64,000 nt of DNA from Setophaga petechia. Its lineage: Eukaryota; Chordata; Aves; Passeriformes; Parulidae. Position 1 is the first letter of the stretch. Each line of letters opens with the position of its first letter. The stretch covers positions 35,711,291 through 35,775,290 of the forward strand of contig JANCRA010000003.1 in assembly GCA_024362935.1 (NCBI GenBank). The letters are read 5' to 3'. Of the stretch, positions 37,901 through 47,646 are shown piece by piece. The translations under genes and the position numbers were made by a program. The notes under the pieces are model-generated. The model worked only from the letters and a program-made list of their open reading frames with translations, did not search any database and was not told the origin of the DNA.

Positions 37901-40900
37901 AGCAATATCACTGACAATATCATTAAAATAAATTTTCTCCCTAAATCTCCATTAGGATTTTCCTGCTGAAATTCCACTTCTACCAGAATAACTTTAATCC
38001 TGTTCTTTCACACTTTGTTCTAGTGCCATTTTTCATTCTAATAAGTAATTTAGAAAAAGAATAGGCTTAAAGTAGGGAAAAAGCTGGGGAGCAGTTCTGA
38101 GATCCTAGTAAATCAAAATACTTTTCAACAGTTAATATGTGTTATCATTTCTTCATGGTAACAGCAGCTCTGACCTCCTGCCAAACTTGTGCAAAAGTGG
38201 AAACTACTGTTTCGTACAGAAGCAGGTTTGACTCCCTCTTCTACAGGACAAATGCTCACAGGTACCATGAGTTTCATTCCAAGTATCAGGAAGAATCTGG
38301 TGCCTTGAAGAGGCAGTGATCAGCAATCTGATCAGTGGTAACCTCAGTTCACAGGAAGCATGGGGTTCTGTTGAATTGCAGCCAGAAAAGCAATGCCTGC
38401 ACCAGTTCCTGCTGCCTTCAGCACTCAGCAGAGACAGGAGCTCCTGACCTCCACAGGCCCCTTTGTCCCGGCTGTATCTCTCACAAGTCAGCAAGTCCTG
38501 CAGAGATTCAGGTCCTGATGTCTTTCTAGCAACACTGCCACAAATTTTGCAGGCTAAAACTAACTCTTGGTTCAATTGCAAATCTCTGTCTTGAGGTGTA
38601 ACAGAGGAATGCAATGACATGGAACTCAACTGAAACAGTGGGCACTCTTTGCCATGGTTGAGGGATACAGGCAGAGTAGGTCCCTGAGCTAAACAGGGAG
38701 ATCAAAATGTAAAGCCCCATTGAGAGTACCAGCAGAAGGAGTTGGCACACAGAAGTGAAACATGAGGCAAATATACAGTAGGCCAGAAGTGTTCAGGTGA
38801 AAGTGTGCATCAAAAGCGACTGAAAGGCAGAATCAACCTCATTTACATGATAACAGCTTGCATTCTTACCAAATCATTTGTTTAAGAAAACAGAATTTGA
38901 AACTTTTTCCCAACAAATTGCAATACATCAGAATAGACACCAATGAACACTGGGTTACCTACATTCTCTGCTTTGAGAGGTGCAGGGGCCTTGCAGTAAT
39001 AGGTCAAAAATCGAGCCACTTCTTCCCGTAAACTGGAAAACACACAAAAGCAAATACTGATTCAAATATTCTCCAAGAGTCTGGGCTTCCAGACCAGGTT
39101 GACATCTTAGGAAAATCAAGTCAGGGACAGTATAGTCTGGTGAAAATAGCTAGAAAACAGAATAGCTCTGGCCCATGGAACAGACATGATTTTTACACCC
39201 CACAGAGGTGCTGCAGATAATGTCTATAATGGTGCATACATTTCTGATGAGCTTTAATCTGGCACAGAAAAGAAGGATTAACAACCCCAAGTGTTCACTA
39301 TGTTTCAAAGAATTGTTTAGAGTTGCCCAATTTGTTAATGTATACAAGTGCTTTTAAAACTCTGCTTCAGAAAATTTGCATCTTCTCTCACATAAAAGGA
39401 TTTTTAACTGGATGAGCTGGTAGGCCAGCTAATGTAAAGTTTAGTACGAAAAAGATGATTTAAGTGACCTAGAAACATTTTAACTAGAGAATGTAGCAGA
39501 AGAAGTTTGTATTCATCCATTCAGTTTATTAAACAAGTAGTCAAAAAGAGAAGCGTTACAGAAAAGACTTACAACAGATGTCCCTTCCAGTCAGGATACT
39601 GAAGCAGTGAAGGGTCCATGACATTCATGTCAGCCTGTGTCAGCTGGGAAAAATGAGAAGAATCATTAAAAGCCCAGTTACTGATACGGAAAATATGGAG
39701 ATAGACAGGATCCTTGCACAGGCACACATCTGCACAGACACTTGTGCAATTTCAACAGTTGTAAAACTGGACTGGGAAAGCCACTGACCATCAAAATTAA
39801 TGCAGCCTAGAGAAGCAAGGACCAGCAAACTGATCTGTGATACCTTCAGGTTGTATGAACTACAGGTTTCTGCTAAGTTACTGCAGCCAAAACTTCTCTG
39901 CACAGAAATCTACAAAAAGGATGCAGAACAAGCAACATACAGTGCCCATAACCAAGGTGTCTGCAGAAGACTTTCTCAGCAAATGAAGCAAAACCAAGAG
40001 TGTTTTGCCCAAGCTTTGAGGACAACAGCTTTTGGCTGGAAAAATAAGTGCCAGTTGTGAAAGCTCAGGCCCAGACTGTCAGAAAGGGTTAGAAGGGAAT
40101 TTGAATTGGAGTCAGATATGCATTTTCTTAATTAACTTTCAATCTATTAATTTTTTTAAATGAATTACAGCTTTCATTTATGTCTCAGTTCAAAGTTATG
40201 GCAGATTCTTCAGATTTTATTTTTCTGATCAGTTTGGTAAATGTTGAAGTGTAACAGGAGCTTTCAAAAGACACGAGAAGATTGAAATTATCTTCCTAAT
40301 AATTATTCCCCAGGACAGGCACTTTGTTCCTTATAAGAAGTTCATTCTGATCTCAAAGACAGATTGACCTGAACTGTGGAGGTCCTTTTTAATATTTATA
40401 ATTAGATAAAGTGTGCACACTGCTTTTACCTAAATATTTTCAAGATTTTAAGTATCAGGGTTTCACATAATCCAGTTCTGTGAAGTTGTAAGGGAAAGCA
40501 CAGCATTGATACAGGCTGAGGGAACATTTTAGATAAACAAAAGGCAATAAACAAGTATTGTATACAATGCCCCTTCCAAACATTTAATAGCAACCAAATC
40601 TATGAGTTAATACTAAAAAAGTAAAGGTGGAGGTGAAACAAGTAGGTGGCAGAGCAAAGGAGGTGGGAAATTCCACATGCAGTGTGAAAGTTTCACACTT
40701 GATAACAAAACCATAACATTTTCTATAGGTGTTTTAATAACTGGTGACAAGCTTTGGAGTTTAAAGACAATGTCCTTATCCCATGCAGAATTACAACCTG
40801 ATAGTATAGGATAAAAGTTCCTTCATTCTGCTGTAGATGTTCTTGGAGTCTGTGTAGCTCCAAGAACTTGCCTCCTTACATCTCTCTCCTAAACTTATCT

Positions 40901-43900
40901 AGAGAATGAAACACCAAACATACCAGCAGACTTGACTAAAAATTACTCTGAATTAATAAGAGGAGAATCCCTAACAGTAATGTGTTCTCTAATTTAAGGG
41001 TCAGAAGTTGAAAACAGAAACTGGATACATTATTCAGTGGCAGCAGTAAGTATTTTTAATCCCAAATAGTAAAAAAACCATTTGCCTACAATCCCAGCTG
41101 ATGCTGCACCAGCTTCAGTGAATCCATACTGTTACTCAAGGCTGCAAGGACTGAGAAGCTGACAACAACATCTTTGTTCTGCTTGTTGCCACAAGCATGA
41201 ACACTGCACCTGACAAAGTCTCAACTCACTTTCATAGAAGGGCTAATTAAGATGCAGCTGACTACTGTCTCCTTCTACACTACTTACTGCAGACATGGTG
41301 TTAGTTTAAAGGAGAAGGGACAGTGAAGGAAGGAAGGCACCACCTACACAGCCTAGAAGACACCTTTCCTTGCAGGCAGCAGCTCTGCCTTACCTGTTCT
41401 TTTAGCTGGAAGGAGGAGTGGTGGGGTAGCATCCCCTGAGCCAGTGGAGTAGCAGCCAGAAATAAAACAGGGAACACTTTGAAGGTGGGAAGTGGTGGAA
41501 TGGGAGAAACCATGAACTTCAAACTGCTGAGACTGTCCAACTGTCCAGCCCTGAGGCACCTCCCTCCCCGCACACAACCACAGGTAGGAAAAGGTGCTAC
41601 CTGCTCTCCTCAAAGGCTGCTTGCCACGGGCAGTGATTTTAATGGAAATCTAGAAACATTCCTCTACAGCATAGTTCTCTTGCTTCCTTTCAACTTTTTC
41701 TACTTTTTCAGTTCTGCTATGTGTTGCATTTCTCTGCCTGGTGCAAAACCAGCAGGTAGCAGCTGACCCGCTCTGATTTTGAGAGATTTCACTGCTGCCA
41801 CACTTGCACATTTCAGGTGAGTTCAGAACCAGGTGTCCAAGTTGTGTGACTTTATAATGGACAGGTGTAAAGATATTCAAAATTAAATAGATTTCAAAAG
41901 TAATTTCAAAATATATGTATTAAATAATCTACTGCGAGCAAGAGAAAATAAAATTCATCTTATTTTCATCAAATTTTTTGAAATAAGAACATCCCCAGAG
42001 AGAAACTCATCATGAAGAGGAAGAGAAAAACACCCATGTTCCTATCCTCCTGGAAAAATAAAGTAAATAAATGTACAAGTAGTTGTATTCAAAAGTGACT
42101 TCCAACAAATTTAAAATCCACAATGAAAAACTTCACCAGAAACCTGAGCAGCAGCAGTAACTCTAGGAAAGTGCAAGCTTTGAAGAAGGACTGCACAGCA
42201 AATTCAGTGTTTTGTTTTGGAATAGAACTTACCCGCTTGGACATCAGGTCAAAGCAGAGCTTGTTCTCACTGGTGCCAAAGTTTATTATACCCTAGAAAA
42301 AGAAACAGTATTGTTTATAGACACATAAAACACGTGAATACATCACCTTAGCTATCACTTCACTGAATTGCCTTCAAAAAGCTTACCAAGGAAAAGTCAA
42401 AACACAGTTCACATAAACTTCACCATATAAAACTCAAGACGTCCATCTATGTGTGTACATTTCCATATATATCCCAAGCACTTGGCTTCTTAGTCAATAA
42501 AAATAAACTGTCGGTAAATGAGCATGTACTAATAGTTTATACTTCTTTACAGAACATGTTTAACCTTATCTTGAATTCACTCACTATTATTTGTAACTAA
42601 AAAAAGAAATTGTAAAACAACTCTGAAAAAAACAAGGTTAACACTTCAACAGCAGTTTTAAACAAAGTTTTGGATATGTTTCTTTATCTTAAAAGCATTT
42701 GTTTACCATTAATTACTATTCCACTCCACTAGTTTGCTCAAAAACCATATAAACATGTAGTCATGATAAGTAGTTAAAATCCTGAATTTTACAGTTGATG
42801 AGATGACCCTACAGTTCCAGGTTTATGATTTGGCCATATATGCTATGGCATTAGATCCTGAAGAGTTCAAATCCACTAGTACATTCTCATTATTAGAAGA
42901 GTTTGGGTAAATAAAATTTTAATATGTGAAAGAAAATTGAAACAACTATACACTTCTCATGTTATTAAAGTACAAGTCTAATTTTAGGTATTTGTTTAAA
43001 AAACCTACCTCCTACATAGACAACAGTTTGTACAAGCAAAACCCTGTACCTCATAATACACCATGTAACAAAAACTTCCCTGTGTATCTCTAGTTTAACA
43101 ATCTAATTTTCATCCCTGCAACACAGTGCAACTAAAGTCACGGCTAGTAATAGAATATTTTTAAAGTTTCAAGTAGTTAGTTCAGTTGTGAATGAAGGAT
43201 CTAAATAAAAGTAATCCACATATAAATTTGTGAGTAACAAAACCTGTATTTGTTACTCAGTAATAGTTTGCCATGAACTATTAATATAGCCTTTGTGCCA
43301 CAAGAGGGCTATGACGAGCTACTTAAAACCAAGCAGCTGAGTGTAAATGGGCAGAAAAAGTGCTGAGTGTTATTAACAGTAATTAAAAAAAAAATGCTAC
43401 TACTTAGTAGTTCTACTTCCTGCACACATCACCTGCAATAATCAGATATAATCAGATAATCAGAGATGGTCCTCAGGGGTCAATAGAAGTCATGAGGTGG
43501 AAGGACGAACATGAGCTCTGCTCCTGCAGATTTCTTACATCTTTCAAGGTCTGCTACTGCTATTACTACCCTGATATAAAAATCAGAGTGTGCAAACCTG
43601 AGCTGAATACAGCATTCATCCTTGGTATCTAGATGTTCCACAAAGCTACTTTTAATTTCTTTTCCTCAAACAAGCAGTTTTATTCACCTTGTATTACTGA
43701 GATCAAAAAAAAAACCCCACACTTTTAGCACATCTGCCAGCAAACTTCTAAGAAACTTTTCTTCCCTAGCAAGGAAGCCAGGAAAACACTTTGAGGCTCT
43801 TACTCACGTTGGGGTTCTTGTCTTCATCATACTTGTCAGCATGATAGGCATTGTACCCTTCCTCAGTGGAGCCCTGAAAAGCACTGGCAAAGTTGCCACG

Positions 43901-46136
43901 GGCAGAGAGGTAGGGGCTTCTCTGGAAGCTGGGGTTACAGAGGCTGTGCACGTCAACCCTCCTCTTGGCAAGCGGCCGAAGCCTCATCTCCTGCAGGTTG
44001 CTCCCTCTTCCTCCCATTCCCTCAATTTCGGACAGTGCCTGGCTGAAGTCCAAACCCTGAGGCATGGCAACACAGGAGGAGGAGCCACTATGGCTCTGTT
44101 TTAGGATGCTGAGCATTTGAGCAAAGACATTGAACATGCGAAACTCATGTTCCCTCTCCAGTTCAAAGCGGCGCTGCTCCAGTTGCATCCGGCGCTCCTC
44201 CACGTCCAGATCTCGCTGGAAGCGGCGTTCTTCCATCTGCAGAAAGCGCTCCTCCATGGCCCGCTGGGACGTCAGAGTCTTCAGGAGCAGATCATCCAGT
44301 GGGTCCCTCATGCGCTGCCCTTTCCGCTTCTTTCTCAGCCGATGCAAGGCAGAGAAGCCAGGCCGGGGAACAACGTTCTGGATCCGTGATGAGTTTGCCA
44401 TGTTTGGCTCACTGAAACCTGTGAATACACAAAAGCAACGAAGAAGAAGTGCAGCAAGCAAAGTGGCATGGGCATGCCCTGCTTCCTTCTCCTGCCTGCC
44501 GCAAGAACAACCTTTTATCTACCACAGAGTTTACAGAAAAAACAAAGTAAAACCTGTCAGGTACATCCTGAGGTTTGCAAACAGTTTTTAAGTTTGTTTT
44601 TAACATCACACACTGGGCACACCGTGATGCTGCCAGCCCCAGCCCCTTACATGGACTCTGCATTAACCTGAATAATCATCAGTTTCCTCCACTAGGCTAA
44701 CTATGCAAGCACCACAGCCAAGAGGACACACCATTTCTTCCTGACCTCAGACATTAACTTCACATTTGTTATCATCTCTTCTTCTCCAACAATTCATGGT
44801 CTTTCACCAGCCTTCCTAGACTGGTTTGAAATCCCCAGGATTCCCAGACTGTACCCTTCCTGGTAGCTAAGCAATGCCAACTGCATTTTCAGTGCAGGAA
44901 TCTCATCTCCTGTAAACAAATACTGTTTCTGCCAGTGACTTTCACAAACATCTTCTGTGCAAGTCCCACCAAATAGCTTAGAAGTCAGGCAATGGTTATT
45001 CCCAAGTATTCTTCACTGTTGAGTGGGCTAAAATATAAGATCTGGAACATATTTTAAAACAATGCAAGGACAGTTTACAGTGCAACCATGGCAGAAGAGG
45101 GTGTCATGATACAATTCAGCATGAGGACAGCAGACAGCTCTGGTTATGTTCAAGTGACACCAAATAAGCATGCAAATGGGTTTTTTACTGTCAGCCTTAT
45201 ATGCAGAAACCTAACTGGCCCAACTTATGGAGCTCTTTAGATTTCATACACAGTATTTCACCTAGCTCAGTAATTCTAGATTATATTTACCTGCAGTGAG
45301 ATACCTGCATTTTGGGAATGGCCAAAACACCATGAATTCAGATATCAGCTTTCTACTTTAAAGCTTTCTGGGACGTGGAAAAAGAAGGATCCAAATGTCA
45401 TTGAGAAAACCGGGTGTCTATCTCTGCGCCAGAAATAATCTTCTCTTTCTGGGAAAATGGGAAAGAACCTTATGCTGGAATGTAAAAGGCTATCCCTACC
45501 TGAAGGTGAAACACTGGTTTCAATGGGAATCTCCACCCTGGAGATGGGAGAGTCGTTTTGGGCCCTCTCCAAGAAGGCTCTCTCCATCTCCTGTTCTTCA
45601 GGGGAGCCCTGCTGGTAAGGCATGGCTTGTGGGGGCTCTGGGGTCAAGCTGTGGTCATCAGAGTTCACCTCCTCACATTTGATTTCCATCAGCTCAGGGT
45701 GCTGGGAGTGTCCGAAGGGCAGGGTGGAGGAGGTGAACTGGTGGTGGTAGCTCTCCACCATGCTGCCCTGCAGCACCTGCTGAGCCATCATGCTGCCGCT
45801 CAGGGAGCCATAGGCCAGGGCCGGCCGGCTGGTCAGCACCCGGTCCATCACCTCGTAGAACTTCCACGTCCGCCCACCCCGCGGGGCCTTGCTATTGTCC
45901 TTGATCCGCCGGTACTCCAGCTTCATCTTCTTGATCTTCTCCCGGCACTGGTCTCCCGTCCGGTGGATGCCCTTCTCCCGCAGCACCTCGGCGATGCGGT
46001 TGAAGACGTGCTGGTTGCGCAAGCAGCTCTCCAGCTCTATCTGCACCGACTCGTCGGCCCAGAGCTGCAGCAGCTCCACCACCTCGGGGTCCGACCAGTT
46101 ACTGCCGCGCTCGTACTTCTTCCCACGAAAATCCAT
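31631..46136 (-). CDS. ACCS: SANT/coiled-coil/ACC-synthase-like fusion protein (15 coding exons, 888 aa)
   Basis: Joined exons: 46136-45500, 44418-43808, 42292-42233, 39643-39573, 39032-38963, 37842-37776, 37316-37219, 36646-36569, 35560-35460, 34797-34708, 33746-33701, 33550-33409, 32814-32672, 32289-32136, 31929-31631. They total 2667 nt with compatible phases and no internal stop. Residues 12-102 are a trihelix Myb/SANT-like domain (W14, W26, W91). Residues 239-250 are basic (RLRKKRKGQRMR) and 253-315 a charged coiled coil. About 395-790 is the fold-type I PLP domain, with N578 (NPQNPLG), D606 and Y609 (DEIY), the PLP lysine K643 (ITKDF) and R777 (WFRIIF). A 98-residue tail follows. The enzyme part matches remembered human ACCS and ACCSL; vertebrate ACCS is reported not to make ACC. 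The symbol follows synteny and homology. The SANT fusion is inferred from splice phase. Confidence 0.85.
32136..32289 (-). CDS. ACCS: ACCS coding exon 14 (residues 739-790)
   Basis: This 154-nt exon encodes YLKTGTFEEELLLWKRFLDN, KVLLSCGKAFECSEPGWFRI and IFSDKTHRLQL. R777 in GWFRIIF is the expected substrate carboxylate-binding Arg. The acceptor CTCCTAG ends at 32290 and the donor GTGAGT starts at 32135. Confidence 0.94.
32672..32814 (-). CDS. ACCS: ACCS coding exon 13 (residues 691-738)
   Basis: This 143-nt exon completes an Asp codon and encodes WINQVYLRANHARLKAAHTY, VTDELKTLGVPFLNRNAGFF and VWIDFRK. It closely matches the C-terminal small domain of human ACCS. The acceptor GGTCAG ends at 32815 and the donor GTTGGT starts at 32671. 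Confidence 0.94.
33409..33550 (-). CDS. ACCS: ACCS coding exon 12 (residues 644-691)
   Basis: This 142-nt exon encodes DFAVSGIRFGTLYTENQDVA then NAVASLCYFHGVCGPVQHKV and AQLLRDR. SGIRFG carries the conserved Arg after the PLP lysine. The acceptor TTCTGCAG ends at 33551 and the donor GTGAGT starts at 33408. Confidence 0.94.
33701..33746 (-). CDS. ACCS: ACCS coding exon 11 with the PLP lysine (residues 628-643)
   Basis: This 46-nt exon encodes LPDPQRTHVMWGITK. The final residue, K643, aligns with the Schiff-base lysine of ACCS; human has Ser just before it, here Thr. The acceptor ATACAG ends at 33747 and the donor GTGAGT starts at 33700, so the catalytic lysine codon sits exactly at the exon end. 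Confidence 0.92.
34708..34797 (-). CDS. ACCS: ACCS coding exon 10 (residues 598-628)
   Basis: This 90-nt exon encodes HELHVIVDEIYMLSVFDESA then TFHSVLGMDR. D606 and Y609 in DEIY are the expected pyridine-nitrogen and PLP-hydroxyl partners. The acceptor TTTTGCAG ends at 34798 and the donor GTAAAA starts at 34707. Confidence 0.93.
35460..35560 (-). CDS. ACCS: ACCS coding exon 9 (residues 565-598)
   Basis: This 101-nt exon encodes GVTVRALILLNPQNPLGDIY then SLSELRDYLEFAKR. N578 in NPQNPLG is the expected PLP-ring-contacting Asn. The LGDIYS spelling is closer to remembered human ACCSL than ACCS. The acceptor TTCTGCAG ends at 35561 and the donor GTATGT starts at 35459. Confidence 0.93.
36569..36646 (-). 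CDS. ACCS: ACCS coding exon 8 (residues 539-564)
   Basis: This 78-nt exon encodes ISGTSTRPFQLTVEKLEKGL then QDAQAE, with the TRPFQLTVEKLE stretch nearly identical to human ACCS and ACCSL. The acceptor TCTTTCAG ends at 36647 and the donor GTGAGT starts at 36568. It is a whole number of codons. Confidence 0.93.
37219..37316 (-). CDS. ACCS: ACCS coding exon 7 (residues 506-538)
   Basis: This 98-nt exon encodes EAILIATPCYGGITQSIFLY then GNVKLVYVYLDSK. The family motif IPTPYYG reads IATPCYG here: Pro is replaced by Ala and the first Tyr of the pair by Cys, while the second Tyr is kept. The acceptor GGTTCCAG ends at 37317 and the donor GTAAGA starts at 37218. Confidence 0.92.
37776..37842 (-). CDS. 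ACCS: ACCS coding exon 6 (residues 484-506)
   Basis: This 67-nt exon encodes VIVLNGCGSLFSALATVLCD then PG, the glycine-containing PLP-phosphate loop region (human LNGGASLFSAL). The acceptor TTCTGTAG ends at 37843. The donor GTAAGT at 37775 follows the first base of a Glu codon. Confidence 0.92.
38963..39032 (-). CDS. ACCS: ACCS coding exon 5 (residues 460-483)
   Basis: This 70-nt exon completes the split Phe codon, then encodes LREEVARFLTYYCKAPAPLK and AEN. The acceptor TTTTCCAG ends at 39033. Frame requires the donor GTAGGT at 38962; a GTAACC four bases further in looks usable but would shift the frame. Confidence 0.9.
39573..39643 (-). CDS. ACCS: ACCS coding exon 4 (residues 437-460)
   Basis: This 71-nt exon encodes LTQADMNVMDPSLLQYPDWK then GHL, containing the LLQYPDW motif. 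The acceptor TTCCCAG ends at 39644 and the donor GTAAGT starts at 39572. It ends after two bases of a Phe codon. Confidence 0.92.
42233..42292 (-). CDS. ACCS: ACCS coding exon 3 (residues 417-436)
   Basis: This 60-nt exon encodes GIINFGTSENKLCFDLMSKR, the hallmark NLGTSENKL motif of ACC-synthase-like proteins with Phe in place of the usual Leu. The acceptor TTTCTAG ends at 42293 and the donor GTAAGT starts at 42232. It is a whole number of codons and too short to show as an open frame on its own. Confidence 0.93.
43808..44418 (-). CDS. ACCS: ACCS coding exon 2: basic stretch, coiled coil and start of the enzyme region (residues 213-416)
   Basis: The acceptor TTCACAG ends at 44419, and the two leading bases complete the Gly codon begun in exon 1. 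The basic run RLRKKRKGQRMR (239-250) looks like a nuclear localisation signal. Residues 253-315 are rich in E and R in heptad-like order (AMEERFLQMEERRF, DVEERRMQLEQRRFELERE). The exon ends with STEEGYNAYHADKYDEDKNP, homologous to the start of the human ACCS enzyme domain. An internal ATG at 44401-44399 (AACATGG, strong context) could start a 670-residue SANT-less form. Donor GTGAGT at 43807. Confidence 0.88.
44419..45499 (-). other. ACCS intron 1, joining the SANT exon to the coiled-coil exon
   Basis: This 1.08 kb intron has donor GTAGGG and acceptor TTCACAG. It shows no CpG island, TATA box or poly(A) signal by eye that would suggest exon 2 starts a separate gene. The coding frame of exon 1 continues 51 codons into it before a stop at 45345. 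Confidence 0.6.
45500..46136 (-). CDS. ACCS: ACCS coding exon 1: trihelix Myb/SANT-like DNA-binding domain (residues 1-213)
   Basis: The ATG at 46136-46134 has G at -3 and +4; the reading frame stays open upstream but I see no earlier in-frame ATG down to 46211. Residues 12-102 have the Myb_DNA-bind_4 (trihelix) pattern: NWSDPEVVELLQLWADESVQ, then QCREKIKKMKLEYRRIKD, then GGRTWKFYEVMDRVL. Residues 107-212 are a low-complexity Ser/Gln/Pro/acidic linker with a SUMO-type site (IKCEE, K153) followed by acidic residues. Donor GTAGGG at 45499 follows the first base of a Gly codon. If unspliced, the frame runs to a stop at 45345, giving a 263-residue SANT-only protein. Confidence 0.85.
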
Positions 46137-46930
46137 CGCTCCCGGGGCCGCGCCCGCCTCTCGCCCCGGGCTGCGCACCTGCCCCTGGCCCGCCGGGAGG
46201 GGCTTTCGCACCTCGGCCCTCGAGGGCGCCCGGGCGGCCCGGCCTCCCCCAGCCCCTACCGGGCTGCAGGGCCTCGGGCACGGCTCGGCACGGCTCGGCT
46301 CAACCCATCCGCTGGAGTCAGGCGGAGCGAGCTAGCGGGGAGCCGGGCCGGCATGTTCACATCCGGGGTGACGCACATGCGTGCAGCCTTATTCCGGGAT
46401 AACTTTATCCCGTGCCAGGCGCTTGTCGCGCTCCCGGGGCCGGGCCGGGCTCCGAGCGGCGCCGTGGGGTCCCTCCCACCCTGACTCTTTTCCTGCCTCC
46501 CTGCCTCCTGCCGCCCGTCACTCCGCACGCCCCGGCCCGGGAGGAGGCACCACCGGCCGTGCCGTGCCGCATCACCCCGTGCCGGGCCGTGCCGAGCCAC
46601 GGCCGCGCCACAGCCGCGCCCCCCCTCACGGCGCTCGGCACCGCGGCCCCGCCCCGCCCCGCCCGGCGCTACCAGGCACGGCCCGGCACGGCTTCGCCCG
46701 CAACACCCCCGGCTCCGGCCCCGGCGGGGCGGAGACCTCGAGAGCGGTGCCGCCGAATGCCGCCGGTGGAGCGGCCGGCCCAGCTCCCACCGCGCCCCCG
46801 GGCCCGGGTCACTGGCGGCGCCTTTGCCGGGGGCGGGCCTGGTGTGGCGAGAGCTGCGGGGGTCGGCGGCAGCCCCTGACAGCGGCCTTCCCCGCTGCTC
46901 CTGTGTCCCTCGGGGACAGCAGCGCTCGGG
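46137..46930 (-). promoter_or_regulatory. ACCS: CpG-island promoter of the ACCS-like gene
   Basis: The block is strongly G+C and CpG rich, and the island continues into coding exon 1 as far as about 45600. It has GC boxes (46650-46665) and no TATA box that I can see. Two short inverted repeats lie 235-280 nt upstream of the start codon: ACGCACATGCGT (46371-46382) and CGGGATAACTTTATCCCG (46395-46412). Long frames on both strands here are a side effect of base composition. Confidence 0.75.
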
Positions 46931-47642
46931 GACACGCACGGGGGCACTGCCCAGCGCTCCTGGACACCAGCGGAAGATCTGTGTCTCCAGCCTGGCCGTC
47001 CCGAGCGACCAGGCATTACACCAGCTGGGTCCTTTGTTTACACGCCACCGTCAGATCGAGTACGCACTCCGTCCTCTACCACATCTCTAACTGGGCTGAA
47101 GGATTGCAGAGAGTGAATGCAAGATTTCTTTCTTTTCCTCCAAACCACACCAGCTCGAATTCCCTGCAGGGATCTGTGATTGCGGAACTCAACTTCACAG
47201 AGCTATCCTGCCGCATCAGCCATGAAGGTGGCCTCGAGGCACGCTGCAGGACAGAGCTGGCAGCACCGTGCCACATCGGTGCGGAAATCTCAGTCCAGAC
47301 CCCAGTCCGGCAGGATAAGGACTGAGCCCTAAGACACCAAGTGCAAACATAAACCAGTAATTAATGAGGAAACCAGAATGACACAGTGTGTCCATATCCT
47401 GTATCACCTGTGGCCAACATAATGGTGGTGAAGCACATACTAAGTTTCTAATTTTCCTCTTAGACCAAGAGATCCACTTCATTGCAGCACTAGGTTTTTT
47501 TATCCAACTGTTATTACCTTCATTCTGGATTTTAATAAATCATTCACAGCCTCTATGATTCCATTTCTCAGTCTGTGAAAAGGAAACAGAAAACTTGATC
47601 CTGGCTAAATTTCACTAAATACTTTGTCTTGGGGGCAGGGGC

Positions 47643-47646
<4 letters not shown>

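Larger units (their letters stand above)
32815..43807 (-). other. Introns separating ACCS coding exons 2-13
   Basis: Intervening sequence between the exons listed separately. The longest are 39644-42232 and 42293-43807. A possible very old CR1 trace (ACCAAAACTGGACA near 36362) is too weak to annotate. No nested gene or RNA gene was recognised. Confidence 0.6.

Noticed and set aside
45558..46484. 308-codon plus-strand frame opposite the SANT exon
   Set aside because: It is the shadow of the conserved minus-strand SANT coding exon and has no recognisable protein.
46381..47325. Long plus-strand frame (314 codons) over the ACCS promoter, suggesting a divergent gene
   Set aside because: Low-complexity Pro/Ala/Arg/Gly composition typical of CpG islands and no recognisable domain. 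Overlapping frames of similar length exist on both strands.
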